Of a DNA stretch of 64,000 nt, positions 1 through 54,810 are shown piece by piece. This DNA is from Diphasiastrum complanatum (lineage: Eukaryota; Streptophyta; Lycopodiopsida; Lycopodiales; Lycopodiaceae): the NCBI GenBank assembly GCA_029204225.1, contig CM055096.1:60304957-60368956 (forward strand), read 5' to 3'. The notes under the pieces were generated by a model that ran no database searches, had not been told where the DNA came from, and saw only the letters and a list, made by a program, of their open reading frames with translations. A program made the position numbers and the translations under genes. Numbering within the stretch: position 1 is the first letter of the stretch; each line of letters opens with the position of its first letter.

Positions 1-660
1 GAGCAAGGATGAAGATCAAAGGACTTGGAACTAGGAGGCTTTTCATCGGATCTTTAGTAGTTGATCGATCGATCGATTTTCCCTTCCTAGTGGAGAACAA
101 GCTTCCAAGTGGGTGTTCTCTTGGTGTTTTCACTTGCATGTCGCTAAGATCCATCTTTGTCGACGTTCTCTGGGGTTTTATGGATTATTGTCGATATTAG
201 CTAGTTTATGACGATTTTTCAGGGTTTTGATTGTATCTCTCATAACTTATGGTAGATCTGAATTTCCAGCAAGTGTACCTTCAGTTAGGGTTTCATTAAT
301 TGCTGAATTAATGATTGCATGTCGGAATTTTGCAAGATTTACGGTTCTAGGCTATGATTTAGTTAAAAATTGCTTGTTTTGGAGGGTTATAAGAGCTATG
401 ACCTAGCAAAATCAGAACAATTGATGGCTGTTATGGATTAATTTGAGTTTCATGTGATTAGTATGTGGATGCATGAGGTAGTGTTCGTCTTTATGTTGAT
501 GAAAACACCCGAAAAATTGGCAAAATCGATGATTTTTGCAAGTTTTTTCATAGATTTGTTGTATACTGCTGTAAATTACCTTGTAGACCTTTCATGAGGA
601 TTAATCAACATCTTTTGAACCTGGCCAAGAGGTTAGAGCAGAGAAATCAGAACCTAGAGG
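1..660 (+). repeat. Retrotransposon leader region, copy 1 (inverted relative to copy 2)
   Basis: This untranslated-looking stretch starts with GAAGATCAAAGGA and contains CTTCCAAGTGGGTG near 105. Its reverse complement recurs at about 4150-4940, including CTCATAACTTRTKGTAG and TCTGAATTTC. In copy 2 it lies just after a primer-binding site, so it is probably the 5' leader of an LTR retrotransposon whose LTR and primer site lie before the window. Confidence 0.65.
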
Positions 661-728
661 GTGTAGGAGGCCCAAAAAGGGGTGAAAATTGCTTTTTATC
701 ATGCAAGCAATAAAAAATCATATCATAA

Positions 729-971
729 GTGAATTTAAAGATGTATTTCCATCAAAATTATGGTTTACTGTTGTTTAGGTCAGTAGACCACAAGACAAAG
801 TTAATTCCAGGAAGTCAACCTATCTATAGGCAGCCTTATAGGTTTTCTCAGAATGAGGAGATAGAAATCTCAAATCATAAAGAAAACTATATGAGGATGA
901 GACATATCCAACCCAGTAAATCACCATGGGGCACTGTTGTTCTTTTGAGAGCGAAGAAGGATGGAGGTTGA
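729..971 (+). pseudogene. Ty3/gypsy reverse transcriptase N-terminal fragment
   Basis: The frame reads VDHKTKLIPGSQPIYRQPYR and later IQPSKSPWGTVVLLRAKKDGG-type residues. This is the linker and first strand of Ty3/gypsy RT (usual form: [20 protein letters not shown]). It stops before the catalytic motifs and has lost gag and protease between the leader and RT. It is a deleted relic with no coding capacity. Confidence 0.8.
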
Positions 972-974
972 TTT

Positions 975-1890
975 TGTAGATAGTGCGATACCCACTTGGG
1001 ATCCGGATTAAACCTCAAAATTTCACAAAATACCCCATAAAATTTGACCAATGGTTTTAGATCGATATCCGATAATTATCAAAGCCTACCATTGTCAATG
1101 TTGGAGGGTTTGCGGATTCCAAGGCAACCTTAACCCTAGTTAATAAGTGAGAGGGATTTGGCACCCTTCGTGTGTAAGTCCAACCCAATGATCACATAGA
1201 GATTTGATTAGTTACAAGTCAATAAAAGGACTTTAGGCCTTTTTGCGGGACTTTTAATGTCGCAGGGCCTAAATGTCAAGTTAGTGAATAAAGTTGGGTT
1301 TCCCTCCAATTTGGATGGTTCCCACTCTTTTTCAAATTTGAATAATGAGGGAGGCAGAAATGGACCAATAGGATTCAGAGGCCAGAATCCTCCTCTCTAC
1401 TATAAAAAGGGACCAACTCGAGTTCCTACACATGTTCATTCTTCATTTCAATAAAGTAGATTGGTTCTCTTGTGAAATGGATTGATGAATGTCCTTGCTC
1501 TCTATCACATTTGCTCCATCTCTCATGCTTTTTTTGGATTTATTAATTGTTGGATCTGATTGTTATTGGGATTGCATGTTATTATACTTTTTATGAGGGA
1601 GAAAGGGAGAGAGAGAAAGAGTAAGCTATCTTATTGTGGATCTAGTGTTTGTGGATGTAGTGTTAATGCTTAGGGTTATTGGATGTTAAGAGTAGATGTG
1701 AATCTTCCATTCATGCTGAAATCTAAACTATACTATCGCTTTCATGGGAACGAATCTATGTTTGACAACTAACTTCATCTCTTTGATGCTAGATTGATTA
1801 GATCTTGGATTGAGGTTAGGCAAGGAAAGAAACCCACTACAGTCAATTGAATCCTTATGGTGGAATTACCAATGTCCCATACCACCAGCT
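975..1890 (+). repeat. LTR-like sequence with TATA box and polyadenylation signal
   Basis: A TATAAAAAGG box at 1401-1410 is followed about 45 bp later by AATAAA at 1450-1455, the compact promoter/poly(A) arrangement of an LTR. Near its end GGGAACGAATCTATG (1746-1760) matches 14 of 15 bases of GGGAACGAATCGATG at 60234-60248, upstream of another Ty3/gypsy element. It could be a solo or partial LTR. Ends were not determined. Confidence 0.45.
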
Positions 1891-4150
1891 TTCCCTCCAA
1901 AAAGATTCGTAACCCCTTAATCCGATTTTTCTAGAGATCCACTAATCCATCTAGCTGTCCTATAGTCCATATAGGAAATTATCTTTTACTACCAAAAACT
2001 GGAGAATCCAATTATTTGGATGACTGGCATGCCTTTCCAATGGATATACCAGATCCACACATGACTTTGTGATGTAAGCAGAAGGATCAACACGGTTCAA
2101 CATCACATTGACAACCTTTCCAGGTTAGTGATAAGCTTCGAATCCCTATTGATCCGAGAGCGTTAACTCTAGGGATAAGCTTCTGTCAACTAATAGGTCC
2201 AATGCAATCCATGTATTAAAACTGTACTTCTATCATCACAAGTTACATCCAAAACCTGTGGATAAACTCATGGTTACCAAGATATTAGTTATGAAGTCAA
2301 CTAAATGTATTCTATCCAGAACATTAATATCCGATATTAAGCAATTATTCCCAAGGAATCAGGATTACCAAAAACCCTAATTGCAAAACACATTTCCAGA
2401 GCACACTTACTACTCCCAATGTCCACTCTACCTCCCCCCTTAGGATTTTCAATCCTGTGAAAATTTCATACTGCTAAGGCTCAAAGAAGGTTCTGAGACA
2501 TATAGTAAATGTAAGGTGAATTATTGTAGGAAAAAGTCTGAAAAAATTCATTTCCATGAGCAAGTTATCTTATAACTGGGTTGAATCCAGAGATCCACAA
2601 AAATCATCCACATAGTTGCTCAATAGCACTAGCCTGAATTTTTGCCTATACTCAACCACAAGATTAACCTCATGAAACGAATTCAATTTTTCAACTTTAA
2701 ATAGTTCCTATCACTTAGCAACTTTTCCAATCAAAAAATTGGACCTTTCTCCTTTCCATCAACTGGCTTGGCATTACTCCATCAATATCTGAAATTGTCA
2801 AAAACTTAGAACATGAAATTACATGAACGAGAATCCCTCAAAATTGGATTTTAGCAACTCTTAAATCATATTTAGCAAAATTTCTTTGCCTGGATAAAGA
2901 GTCCACTACCATTCATTCTGTTTGGCCATTTCATATTATTTGACATTTTTAAAATTCAAATTGGACGAGTATCTTGCACAAACATTTGCTTGACCCATTC
3001 CTAATGATCAGAATCGATGAGAATCGTATCAAGCAAAATAATCGATTTCAAAATTTGACCAAATTTGAAATTCAACAGAAAAGGAAAAAAAATTCAGTTT
3101 TAATCTTATATCTGGGAGTACCCCACTCTAAAAGTTAGTATTTCCTTACATAATTAAACTGCTGGCAAATTTCATGTACTACTCTACAATGGTATTTGCG
3201 GTTCCTTCAGTTAAATTTAAATAATCTATAACTAGGGAATAATTTAGCTTTAGTGAAAACACTGTGACTGAATCTGACTTACAAAAAACTAAGTATGGTC
3301 AATTCACTAATCTAAATTCATTTCATAGATCACGGAAAAAAACTGAAATCTCGAATTTTTTTAAAAAATTCGATTTTTAACAAATTTTACGTTAACTTAA
3401 AATTTTTGACGAAAGTACTGTTAGCACGAAAGCAATCGAAATCGAAAAATCGATATATTGTTCGATTCCTGATGTCACTAATCCAATGTCAGACTGGTAT
3501 GTAAAGCACACAACATCAGTCATGAAACGTCATTACAAAATTTTTACGTAAAACTCAGTCACTTAGAATCCACTAGCCATTCTCACTGGTCTATGATAGA
3601 ATCGTTAGAGTACATGCGTATAACCACTCAAAACAAGTGTTGATCTACCATGCATGTCAGAACAATTATCAAAATCGCCATGCAACTGTCCACAAGCACA
3701 ACACACTCAAGTATGGTGAAAAGCAGACATGCATCAGCTTTGCAAATTTTACACTGAAAATAATAAAACTTCCGACGGTGATATCTTGAGCTACAGTGCA
3801 CCAAATTGATCGCTGTAAAGCACAGCACAAAGGGAGAGTGGATTAGCAAAATGATTGCCATGTCACCGTGCCACCTGGGCTTCACACGTGCGAGTTGTAA
3901 ATGCATAAAAAATCAGTAGGGGGATGCACTTTTCAAGATAGATTTCTCAAAAATTGTACTATAGGCCAACATGCCTTCAATCAAAGGTTACAAGCACTCT
4001 ATTAAGGTTCATTAGAGAGCCATAGAAGCTTCAAATAGGTCCAGCAAGCAAGCATATGTTTAGATCCACCAAAAATAGCCTTTATGGAGGGTGCCAACAA
4101 GCATAACTTCGGGCGATTGGTGTCTAAGCTTCCCATCACCAAATTGGGTG
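1890..4150. other. Decayed retroelement internal region, no usable gene
   Basis: AT-rich with many stops in all frames. On the minus strand about 2440-2800 shows faint gag-like character, and the region lies downstream (minus sense) of a primer site and leader at 4150-4951, so it is probably the internal part of that retroelement. No function is assigned. Confidence 0.35.
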
Positions 4151-4940
4151 CATGAGGGCTCAAATCAGAGGCAATACTATCTATCTTTCAGACTGTATAC
4201 AGGTTCAGCGGTTTTAGATCAACTTTCAAGAGTTATTCAAGCCCAGAAATCATCAGAAATATGCTAAAGTTCGACTTTTTGAGGCCCTTAAAGATGACCA
4301 ATTCCTACCAATCTTGGTAAGACATTATGGACAGCTTCAATACACACCTGCAAACGTGCATGCAAAGTTTCGTATATGGATCTTGAGAAAAACTTCGTGA
4401 AAAATCCATAAAAAAACCTTGTTTTTTGAGCATTTTTCGACTTTTTCGGCAAAATCTAGTGGATTTAATCCACATGCAAGTGCAATTCGGCCCAATCTAC
4501 TATAATCTATCTACATGCAAGCACAAAAGTTCTGATTTTGCTTACTACCCATTTCTAGTCGAAAATCCTCAAAAACAAGCAATTTTTTCACTAGACCATA
4601 GCCTAGAAAAGTTTTCGGCATCCAATCACTAAATCAACAATTAATGACTCCCTAACTAGAGATACACTTGCTTGAAATTCAGACCTACAACAAGTTATGA
4701 GAAATACAATAAAACTCTGAAAAAATGTCATAAACTGGCTAAAATCAACAATCGAGGCCTCATATTGCTATGGAGAAAGCCAATATTTGATGGATCTTAG
4801 CAACATGCATGTGGAAAAATACTAAGAGAGCACCCACTTGGAAGCTGGTTCACTACCAGGAAGAGAAAACTGAATTGATCTCTACCATAGAGTTGACGAA
4901 AGACTTCATAGCTCCAATCCTTCGATCTTTGTAAGCCTTG
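4150..4940 (-). repeat. Retrotransposon leader region, copy 2 (minus)
   Basis: Reverse complement of the 1-660 sequence, diverged but easily followed: CTTCCAAGTGGGTG, the GTTTATGACATTTTTTCAG block and CTCATAACTTG. It sits directly after the primer-binding site at 4941-4951 and so gives the orientation of the element (minus). Confidence 0.65.
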
Positions 4941-5070
4941 TTCTGATACCACTGTAAGGAGAAGCACCTCCAGGAACTTGCTTACAAGGCACACACAAAG
5001 AAATGACTGTGGAGCCAAACCACCCAACCATGCAGATGCTATTGATCAATCTCGAATAACATCTCTGCCG
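4941..5070 (-). mobile_element. LTR end with methionine-tRNA type primer-binding site (minus)
   Basis: In minus sense the sequence reads TTACA-G-TGGTATCAGAA. TGGTATCAGA is the usual plant LTR-retrotransposon primer site complementary to initiator Met tRNA, and it starts two bases after a ...CA LTR end. The LTR therefore begins at 4953 on + coordinates. Its outer edge is unclear and meets LINE sequence near 5080. Confidence 0.55.
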
Positions 5071-5079
5071 TGCTAGGGA

Positions 5080-6700
5080 TTGAAGAGGGATGGGTGCAAT
5101 GGATAGGGGCTTATGAAGAAAGATCTTCCAAAAAGTAGCCGAGGAAGTAGATTGGCGGGAGCGAAGGAGATAGGAGGAATGAGAAGAAAAGTAGGCCACT
5201 TTCTTATTACGGGGAAGGGATCGAAGCTGCTTTTTTGTGGAAGAAGAAAGTGTAGAATTGGAGAGTTTGAGGAACTCAACATATTTCTGGAAGAAAGAAC
5301 AGTCGTTGTCATACCATTTATTATGGGTACGACGATGAGAAGAGAAGTGGCGAGGGGGTGCAATGGCATGAGTGGCGGTAGTCAGGGCGTGATAGCAGAT
5401 GGGGTGAACAAAGAGGGAAGGTGGAGGAGAAAGAGAGGTAGAGCAGAGAGTGATTAGCGAGCTCCGGGGTAGAGATGGTGACGGATGCCAGGTGGGGCAA
5501 TAAAGCAGGAGATGCACTGAAATAGTCCACTACGATGTGACCGCCACCAAATGGGTGGCAAGTATATGCAGAGGAGGATGGCCATTGAAGAAGACCGTTA
5601 AGGATATGAGATTATGTGCTTGAGCCAACCTTAGAAGTTGTTCCCCAAAAAGCGTGACCGTCGCCGATGAGTCCTGAGAATAACGGGCATAAGAGGTATC
5701 CAACGGATGAAGAGAGAGTGTGTTACCATAGAACTCAGTCTATCGAGCGGCTGTGCGTGCGTTAAAGTCCCCTGCAAGCAATATGTAACCTTGTAGAGAG
5801 AGTCTAGCAAGGTCGTTAGAAAGAACCTGAAAAGGATCACCTCCCAAATCCATAAACACTGAAGTGTGGGGATCAAAGTAGCACACTGCAACAAACATGT
5901 CCTGGTCCAGCCCCAAGAAGGATGCAATAATTTGAAGCCACAAGTAACGGCCATAAGTATCTTGAGACACCAACCAAATAGGAGTATACACCGACCTGTA
6001 CAAACATGCAACTCCACTAGAGGCCCGAAGTATCCTGCCCTGTAGGATAGGTCGTGGAGTAGAAATCCACTGAAAACCAGAAATGTGCGGAAGTGGGTGT
6101 GTGGAAGACTCATATGTCTCTGCAAAAAGTAGAAAATTAGTCGAACACAGATAGGTGTCAAGATCAGCCGCCGTAGAAGAGGTGGAGAGGCCGCCGCAGT
6201 TCCAAAAACCGAATGTGATGGTAGCCAGGGCTATCGGGCTGCTCCCATGCCCGAGTACCCCAACTTCCTATTGATGCTTGGAGAAAAAGCACGGGCTACC
6301 ATTTGTGAATACCACCCGCTGTTGTTCTGTCCTTGCCTCCTGAATAATAGTTTTACGCTGTAACCATTGGCAGTGAGTAAGGTCATCATCTATGTAAATT
6401 TGAGAGCCTTGGAGAGTACGACACACACGAAGAACTGTTTGCCGAATGCTGGAGGCGCCAAGCATATTGGATACCTGGAACTGAGAGCCCCATGCGTGAA
6501 GTAAACAAAGAGGTAACCTGGTCCAGTGCTATGCCCTCAGTAGGAAGACCCCGAAATCTTAAGGTGAGCTTTTTGTCATCCCGACGTTGTTGTTCTGCCA
6601 AGACGCCTTGTACCGTGATGTCTCAGGAGGGTGCTACAGAAGACGAAGAGGTGGTAGATGATCTCAGGTGTCACAAGCAAGTCTCTCCAAGCTCGTGAAT
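5080..6700 (-). mobile_element. LINE A: ORF1 and endonuclease fragment
   Basis: On the minus strand an ORF1 tail (6240-6640; KLTLRFRGLPTEG, YIDDDLTHCQW) is followed by an APE-type endonuclease region (5630-6240; AGDFNARTAAR near 5750) and a post-endonuclease piece (5090-5500; WYDNDC, FWKIF). The same order and motifs occur in the fuller LINE at 22028-27292. The reverse transcriptase is missing, and several stops and frame changes are present. Confidence 0.75.
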
Positions 6701-6739
6701 CCTAGAAGGCCGGTGTGTAGAATGAACCTCCCAACCATG

Positions 6740-7130
6740 GGCACCCCCTCCTTGAGTCCTTCTACCTGCTATTCCCGTCAATTGGCACATGGCATCCACC
6801 TGTGGGTGATCAGTCTACTTGGCATGCCTGGCCCCTGTGACCTGTGAATACTGAGTGACTTAGAGGGTACCACCCCCGTGCTCCGCCAAAGACCTGTGAT
6901 CTTGGTCACCCCGACTACTTGCCGACTAGCATATCGTCACTGGCGGCTAGACACGCTGCATCTCTGACAGCTTGTCAGGCGGCCACACTGGATCACTGCT
7001 CGTGACACACCGGTCCTAGCTTGGGACAAATGTCCTCGTCGGTCACCGACCCTTTGCCAATACTAGGCCTCGGGCCCTTTGGTAACCGGCCATGCCGAGA
7101 TCATGATAGAGCCATAACTCGGCTCTAACA
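6740..7130 (-). repeat. 3' LTR of a deleted Ty3/gypsy element (outer edge approximate)
   Basis: In minus sense the coding region ends, a purine tract GGAGGGAAGGAT (7131-7142) follows, then TGTTAGAGCCGAG starts the LTR. That is the normal polypurine-tract to 3' LTR order. The LTR's far edge was not identified and no matching partner LTR was found. Confidence 0.6.
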
Positions 7131-7141
7131 ATCCTTCCCTC

Positions 7142-7750
7142 CTATGGCAAGTCATCTGACAACGAATGCCCTTTCCAGATTACTAGATACTCTTGAAGGA
7201 GACGATTCCGCAATTGTCGCTCCCTTCGATCTAGGATTCTTTCTGGTCCATAACCTATGGTGTCTTTCTCCTCTAGAGATACTAGACCTTTCACCAAGCT
7301 ATCGCCATCATGCAAACATTTCTTCAGTTTGTAAACATGAAAAATTGGATGCACCTTGCATCCCATAGGTAGTTGTAGCTTATAAGCCACTTGGTTCACC
7401 TTCTTAATAATCAACCATGGTCCACAATACCTAGGAGATAACTTGGCGCACTTTCCTGTGCGTAGCACCTTTGACTTCGAAGGTACTAGTAAATACACCC
7501 AATCTCCATTCTCAAATTCCCGATAGGTACAGTTCTCACGGGTATAACTCTCAGCCCTAGCTACAGCCTTGGACAAGTTATCTCGTGCCATCTCTAGCTT
7601 CTGTTGCATCTGAGCCAAAAACTCTACAGCACTAGGTACCCTATGCGGAATCCCTATGATTGCAGGACTAATTGGCCTGAAACCATAATTGAGCTCAAAT
7701 GGACTCAGTCCAGTGGACGCATGTCTCTTATCATTGTACGCGAACTCCAA
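7142..7750 (-). pseudogene. Ty3/gypsy integrase C-terminus with chromodomain-like tail
   Basis: MEFAYNDKRHASTGLSPFEL and YGFRP open the segment that follows the integrase catalytic core. It continues through GDWVYL, KLSPRYCGPW and HPIFHVYKLKKCL, then a chromodomain-like tail ERILDRRERQLRN...YLVIWKG. This order is typical of plant chromoviruses. Upstream the integrase core has lost its second Asp and Glu, so the enzyme is dead. Confidence 0.85.
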
Positions 7751-8875
7751 TAGCTGTAAATGCTTTATGCGGAGCTGTGACCTTCTTGGTCGTTGCGATG
7801 AAGTGAGCCATCTTGGAAAACCTGTCTACCACTACCGTAACGGAATTTAATCCCTTTTGGGTCTTGGGTAGCCCAACAATAAAATCCATAGCGATGCTTT
7901 CCCACCTTCCTGTAGGTATCTCAAGTGGATGTAGCAAGCCCGGAGGACTTACTCTCTCGGCCTTGTTCACTTGACAAGCCGTGCAACGCTGGATAGGGCT
8001 GTTGCAAACACCCTACAAATGGTAGTATGTTGTCCAACATTCAGCCTCGGAATGTGATCTCTCTTACATCCCGTTGCAATCATGGCCAGAAATAATGCCT
8101 TCTTAAAAGCTCACTAGTCTTATCAATACCAGGGTGCCCTGCACAAGGACTATCATGGCATTCATGAAGTATCTTACGACGAAGATCCTTTATGTTTGGC
8201 ACAAAAACTCTTCCATTTCTCATTAACATACCATCCTTCACAGTGTATGTTATATATGTACTGGTGTGTGCCTCTACAGAAGCGGCAGCCTCGACTGACT
8301 CTTCCGTTTGGTTAACTACCTTGCGCGCCTTAGGCCACACACGCTGACAATGGAGTCCTTTTCTTGAGCCTTCTTAATCTCCTCCATGAGACCATTGTCA
8401 ACCACAGTAAAGCTCATCTGATGCAGTATACGAGATAGTGCATCAACGACCACATTTTCCTTCCCTCTTCGGAAACGAATTTCCAAGTGAAATTCCTGCA
8501 TCAGCTCGGCCCACCGAGCCTGGCGGCCTTTCAAATCTGGCTAAGTGCAAAAATACTTTAAAGTATGATGATCTGTGTACACATAAAACTCGGCACCATA
8601 TAAATAATGTCTCCACACCTTGAGCGCATGTACAGCTCTTGCTCGTGTGTAGGATATCTCTGTTGAGCTGGTGTCAACTTCTTACTCTCAAAGGCTACTA
8701 GTCTACCCTCTTGGCTCACCACTGCACCTACGGCAATGCCACTTGCATCCGTCTCTAGGTCAAAAGGTTTCTGGGTATCCATAATCTTGAGGACTGGAGC
8801 CGTGGCCACAGACTCCTTCAAATTCTCACGCCCTAGCAGCGATTCAACACCCCCAAGTACCTGCCAAAATCTCAT
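7731..8875 (-). pseudogene. Ty3/gypsy RNase H, zinc finger and partial integrase core
   Basis: Minus-strand order is RNase H (8558-8875; LETDASGIAVGAVVSQEGR, LTPAQQRYPTHEQEL), the end of RNase H (8316-8534; GRQARWAELMQEF), an HHCC zinc finger region (8080-8340; LHECHDSPCAGHPG) and the start of the integrase core (7731-7970; DFIVGLPKTQKG, VVDRFSKMAHF). Gag, protease and RT are absent, and frames are broken at each junction. Confidence 0.85.
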
Positions 8876-9607
8876 AGCAATCCGATAAGCGTAGAGAAAG
8901 TTATGGCCATTTTTTAGTTTTCTACAAAATTCATTTTTTCATGTTCAATTTTTTTTCAGATCTGTAAATCCCTGTTTTTTGGCTCAAATCGAGGCAAAAT
9001 CTCCCTATTCACCAGCGATTAATTGCAGGGCATCAATTCCCCCACTTCTCCTTTTGCAATCCCCCCCAAAAAACTAACAAAATTGATGTTTTCTCCACGT
9101 TCTCTCTTATAACGAGGCTCTCATACCATTTGGTAAATACAAGCCTCCAGTATTGATCACAAATGATTGTAGTCAAAGGATGCTTTCAAGTTTCTGTTTT
9201 GGGATTTCTAGTTAAGGCAGATGCTCAGCTCCAGACTCTTGTGTTGCTGTTACTTCTATCATCTTACACTACGATTTGCCTTGTCATCTCATGTTGCCTC
9301 TAAAACCTTGCCACTTGTTAATTTTAGCTGCACTTTCAGGGCTGAAGATGATAGCTCGAGATATTTGCCATATTAACTGAAACAATGTCTTGAGTAGCAA
9401 TGATACAGCCAGTAGGAAACAGCCCAGGCTCCTCCTTCGCGGCAATCTCCACCCAGAGTTTTTAGTTTTGGTCTTCAATGTGCTGTTTGCCTTTGATTTA
9501 ACAAAAGCTTAGTTTGCACTTATCAAGGTCTCATAGTATGAGAATTTTATCCAGATTAATGCCTAAGTTCTGTTTTCCTTTCGATTGAGTTTGCTGTGTC
9601 TCCATGC
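8876..9607. other. Unassigned sequence with a possible primer-binding site
   Basis: The minus strand carries ATGGTATGAGAGCCTC (9117-9132), a one-mismatch form of the Met-tRNA primer site TGGTATCAGAGCC. It might be the 5' end of the element at 6740-8875 after deletion of gag to RT, but no matching LTR follows. Otherwise nothing was recognised. Confidence 0.3.
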
Positions 9608-10123
9608 CATAGTGACCAGGGAACATGGCTTTTTAGACATGCCACATGCTCCCAGACCTGCTCTTGTTGGGAATGTGCTTGGGAACGTGACATGGGAATG
9701 CCTTCCCAAGGATAGGAACGTGATTGGGAACGCGGTCCTTGGTTTCAGTTTCTGCAAAGATTCAAAAACAAGATAGGAAGGAAGAAGTCTTGGCAATGTG
9801 ATTGGGAATGTGTGCCCTAGCCATAGTTTCTGCTAGGACCTGAAAACAAGATAAATGAAGGAGAAAACCAAAAAAGCTAGAGGTATTTTACTTATAATTT
9901 GTTTGTTTAGTAGTGCCATTGCACAAATATTATACTCATCCTTTGTTTTGTTTATATTGTGTAATTTCAATATACAAAATTCTTTCAATTTCAAATTTTG
10001 ATGTGTATGTATATGTTTTTATCATATCATATGTTATTATGTTGATGTCGCGTTCCCATTCCCGTTCCCATTTTTTCAGGGATGTTCCCATTCCCATGCT
10101 CTTTTCCGTTCCTGGTCACTATG
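9608..10123. mobile_element. hAT-type non-autonomous element, 516 bp
   Basis: It begins CATAGTGACCAGGGAAC and ends ...GTTCCTGGTCACTATG, an inverted terminal repeat of about 17 bp with one length difference. Flanks are CTCCATGC and CTCCTTTC, 6 of 8 bases alike, suggesting a decayed 8-bp target duplication. Internal repeats of TGGGAACG/CGTTCCCA add foldback character. It has no transposase. Confidence 0.65.
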
Positions 10124-11366
10124 CTCCTTTCATCTCATTCTCCATCTGAATTGTATACCTGTCAAGGAAAACCGTAAAACTGATTGTGAATTTTCTTGAT
10201 CATACATGTAACCTATCGGCGTAATGTTTCTACTGCTTGTATGAATTTTTCTTCCTTGTGGTTAAAAAATGGTTGATTTGTATGTGAGGCATATTTTTCT
10301 TTCCACAAATATCTTAAAGAAGATAATCTCACCAGATTGGTTGTGTGAGGATTACTTTTTTGACGCAGCACAGGAATTGTGTGTTCTAGAAAGTTTTGGG
10401 AATTCTTATTTAGAAGGTCAAAAAGCCTTATTCTGAGATATTAGAGTTATTATTTTTAGCACTACAAAGATTCTTGGGATTATTTTAGACTTTACTATAG
10501 CTACGCAGGAACTGTTTTTTCCTATTTTTTAATGGGTATTCCAGAGAAGTTTTGGGATTTCTCTTGTACATCATCCAAAAGCCCTTCTTGAAACCTCCAT
10601 GGCAACTATTTTTGAGCACTGAAATTTCTTGAATCCTTTTAGCATGATAACACAGAACTTGTTCTAATCCTGTTTAGTCCCCTGCCTCCGCCCCCAAAAA
10701 GAGAACTTTAGAGAAATGTGTTTTCCAGGCTTCAAGAAAAAAGGATTAGTTCATGTCTAGAATGTTTGACTTCTGGTGACATATAACCTGCTTTTGGTTC
10801 TCTGTGAGAACCTTTCTGCCTTTTGGCAATTCCATGAAACGCATGGTAACATTTGTCAAGGCACTAGTCAAAAGCATGATGTGGTATCTCGTTATCTCAT
10901 GTATTTGCTATTACCCTTAATATTTGTTGTTCTCCAGGGGTTCTACATTTCCTGAGTGGGGAATGTTTCTTGAGTCGTTTTGATAATGTGATGGTCATCA
11001 TATTGTTTGTAATGTCCTGTCACTTTGGTCCTTGCCATTCTCATCCGTGCCCCACAATTAGCACATTAGCCACTTTGTCATCATAGACATTGTTTTGGTT
11101 GGCCATGTATTTTCGTGTACTATGTAAATCCTTACGTGCAATATAGGTGCTAGGTTGCTCCCAGAACATTGTGATCACTTGTAATTCCTGATTATACTTA
11201 TTGTGCTAGCTATTTAATTCTGGAACTTGGATTGTAGTCATTATTGACTTGTTTAACTTATTGAAAAGATGACAACAGCTTCAAGGTAGAACGCTTTGCT
11301 TTGCTTTGTTTTTTCAGTTAGCTTTGCTGGTATCTATGTAATTTTTCTTCTGATGATGTTTATCAG
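10124..11366 (+). other. Intron sequence upstream of the first exon seen
   Basis: T-rich, stop-filled sequence without recognisable repeats, ending in the acceptor of exon 1. I looked for the preceding importin-9 exon here and in 1-9600 and did not find it. Confidence 0.6.
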
Positions 11367-53629
<42,263 letters not shown>

Positions 53630-54797
53630 TGAATATGGATGTCCCAAGCCAGAGACTTTCACGAGCATTTCAAGTACTATCAAATATCATATTGAAGAAA
53701 TGCATTCATTTTCAACATCGTGCAGGGAAAGCAGATGTCATTTTTCACGAGTACACGTCTTTGCTGTGACATTGGTTTTCGGCATGCTGGCAATTTTGTA
53801 GTATAGATTCCTATGAGCGTTTGAATGAGAAGGCCTATTTGTAATATTTATTTGTGAAATCGTTTTGGATTGTGTGATTTAAAATGCAATGCCTGTGTTA
53901 TGAGCATCTTGTAAAGTTACCGGGGCCACATGGCTATTGATTTTGTATTCCTGGATATCAAGAAACTTTCCCAATGTCTTGAGAGCTGGCTTATAGTGTT
54001 TTTTGATTAGAAATGTGTCAACTGTTTTTGAAATCTTCATTTGCATCCGATCATTCGATTTTAAATTCTCTATAACCTCTATGGTGAGCAATCCTTCACT
54101 GTTTGCAACATTGTTTTTGCAAATCTTGTAAGAAACAACTTGCACCTTCAAAGCTTTAAGTTTGAGTAAAATTGGAGAACATTGTTAAGACTCGTACAAA
54201 ATCACTAGGCAACTGATCTGAAGAAGGAAATGTTCATAACCATTGAGATGCACATTTCTTCAATCATTGTGTTGCCAATGCTCTCAAAATGTTTTTGAGA
54301 GATTGATTAATGTGTTAATCATATCTCATGATCAAGGAAACTACAACTTTGGGTGATTCCATATCTTGAAATTCGAAAGATTGTTTTAGTGAATTTGAAA
54401 TACAATCATTGGCAATGGCATTCAGTAATGCTCCAATGCCTTGGGACTTGGAAGACAAGCCTTGGATTTACAAGTCTATGATCAGAATTGGCAAGCATAT
54501 GGTGGAGAATGGTATTAGCCATCAAACACCAAGACTCCAGCAAGGACCTATAGCCAATTTGTTATTAATTGTCTTCATTCTCATTTTATATCTCTATGAT
54601 TCCTTGGGTTGATAATACAAAGAAGCATTGTCATTTTGAGAAGAGTGGAGATTGTATTGACAATTGGCCGTCTGTTATTCTCCTATAATTCAAAATTATA
54701 ACTCAATTGTAAAATGAATCGCATTCATTATTGTAGCATTAGATGATAAGATTCTATCTAATATAGTGTCATTATTATTATGGTCTATAATCCAATA
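53630..54797 (+). other. 3' flank of the importin-9-like gene; LTR-like tail at the end
   Basis: Probably contains the 3' UTR. A 90-codon minus-strand ORF (53879-54151) has no motif I recognise. From about 54600 the AT-rich sequence may be an LTR, because a primer site follows it. Confidence 0.4.
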
Positions 54798-54810
54798 TGG
54801 TATCAGAGCC
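54798..54810 (+). other. LTR-retrotransposon primer-binding site
   Basis: TGGTATCAGAGCC, identical to the plant Met-tRNA primer site and to 15417-15429. The preceding ...AATCCA could be an LTR end. Downstream (54811-55560) I see no gag or pol. Confidence 0.6.

Noticed and set aside
3628-3906. 92-codon minus-strand ORF
   Set aside because: No motif, surrounded by decayed retroelement sequence; chance ORF likely.
5113-5457. 114-codon plus-strand ORF
   Set aside because: Antisense shadow of the LINE A coding region.
1-11366. Upstream importin-9 exons
   Set aside because: I searched for the acidic DEDE/YSCR-type segment expected before exon 1 and saw none; they are probably beyond the window.
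53879-54151. 90-codon minus-strand ORF after the importin-9 stop
   Set aside because: No recognisable domain; kept only as part of an unassigned stretch.
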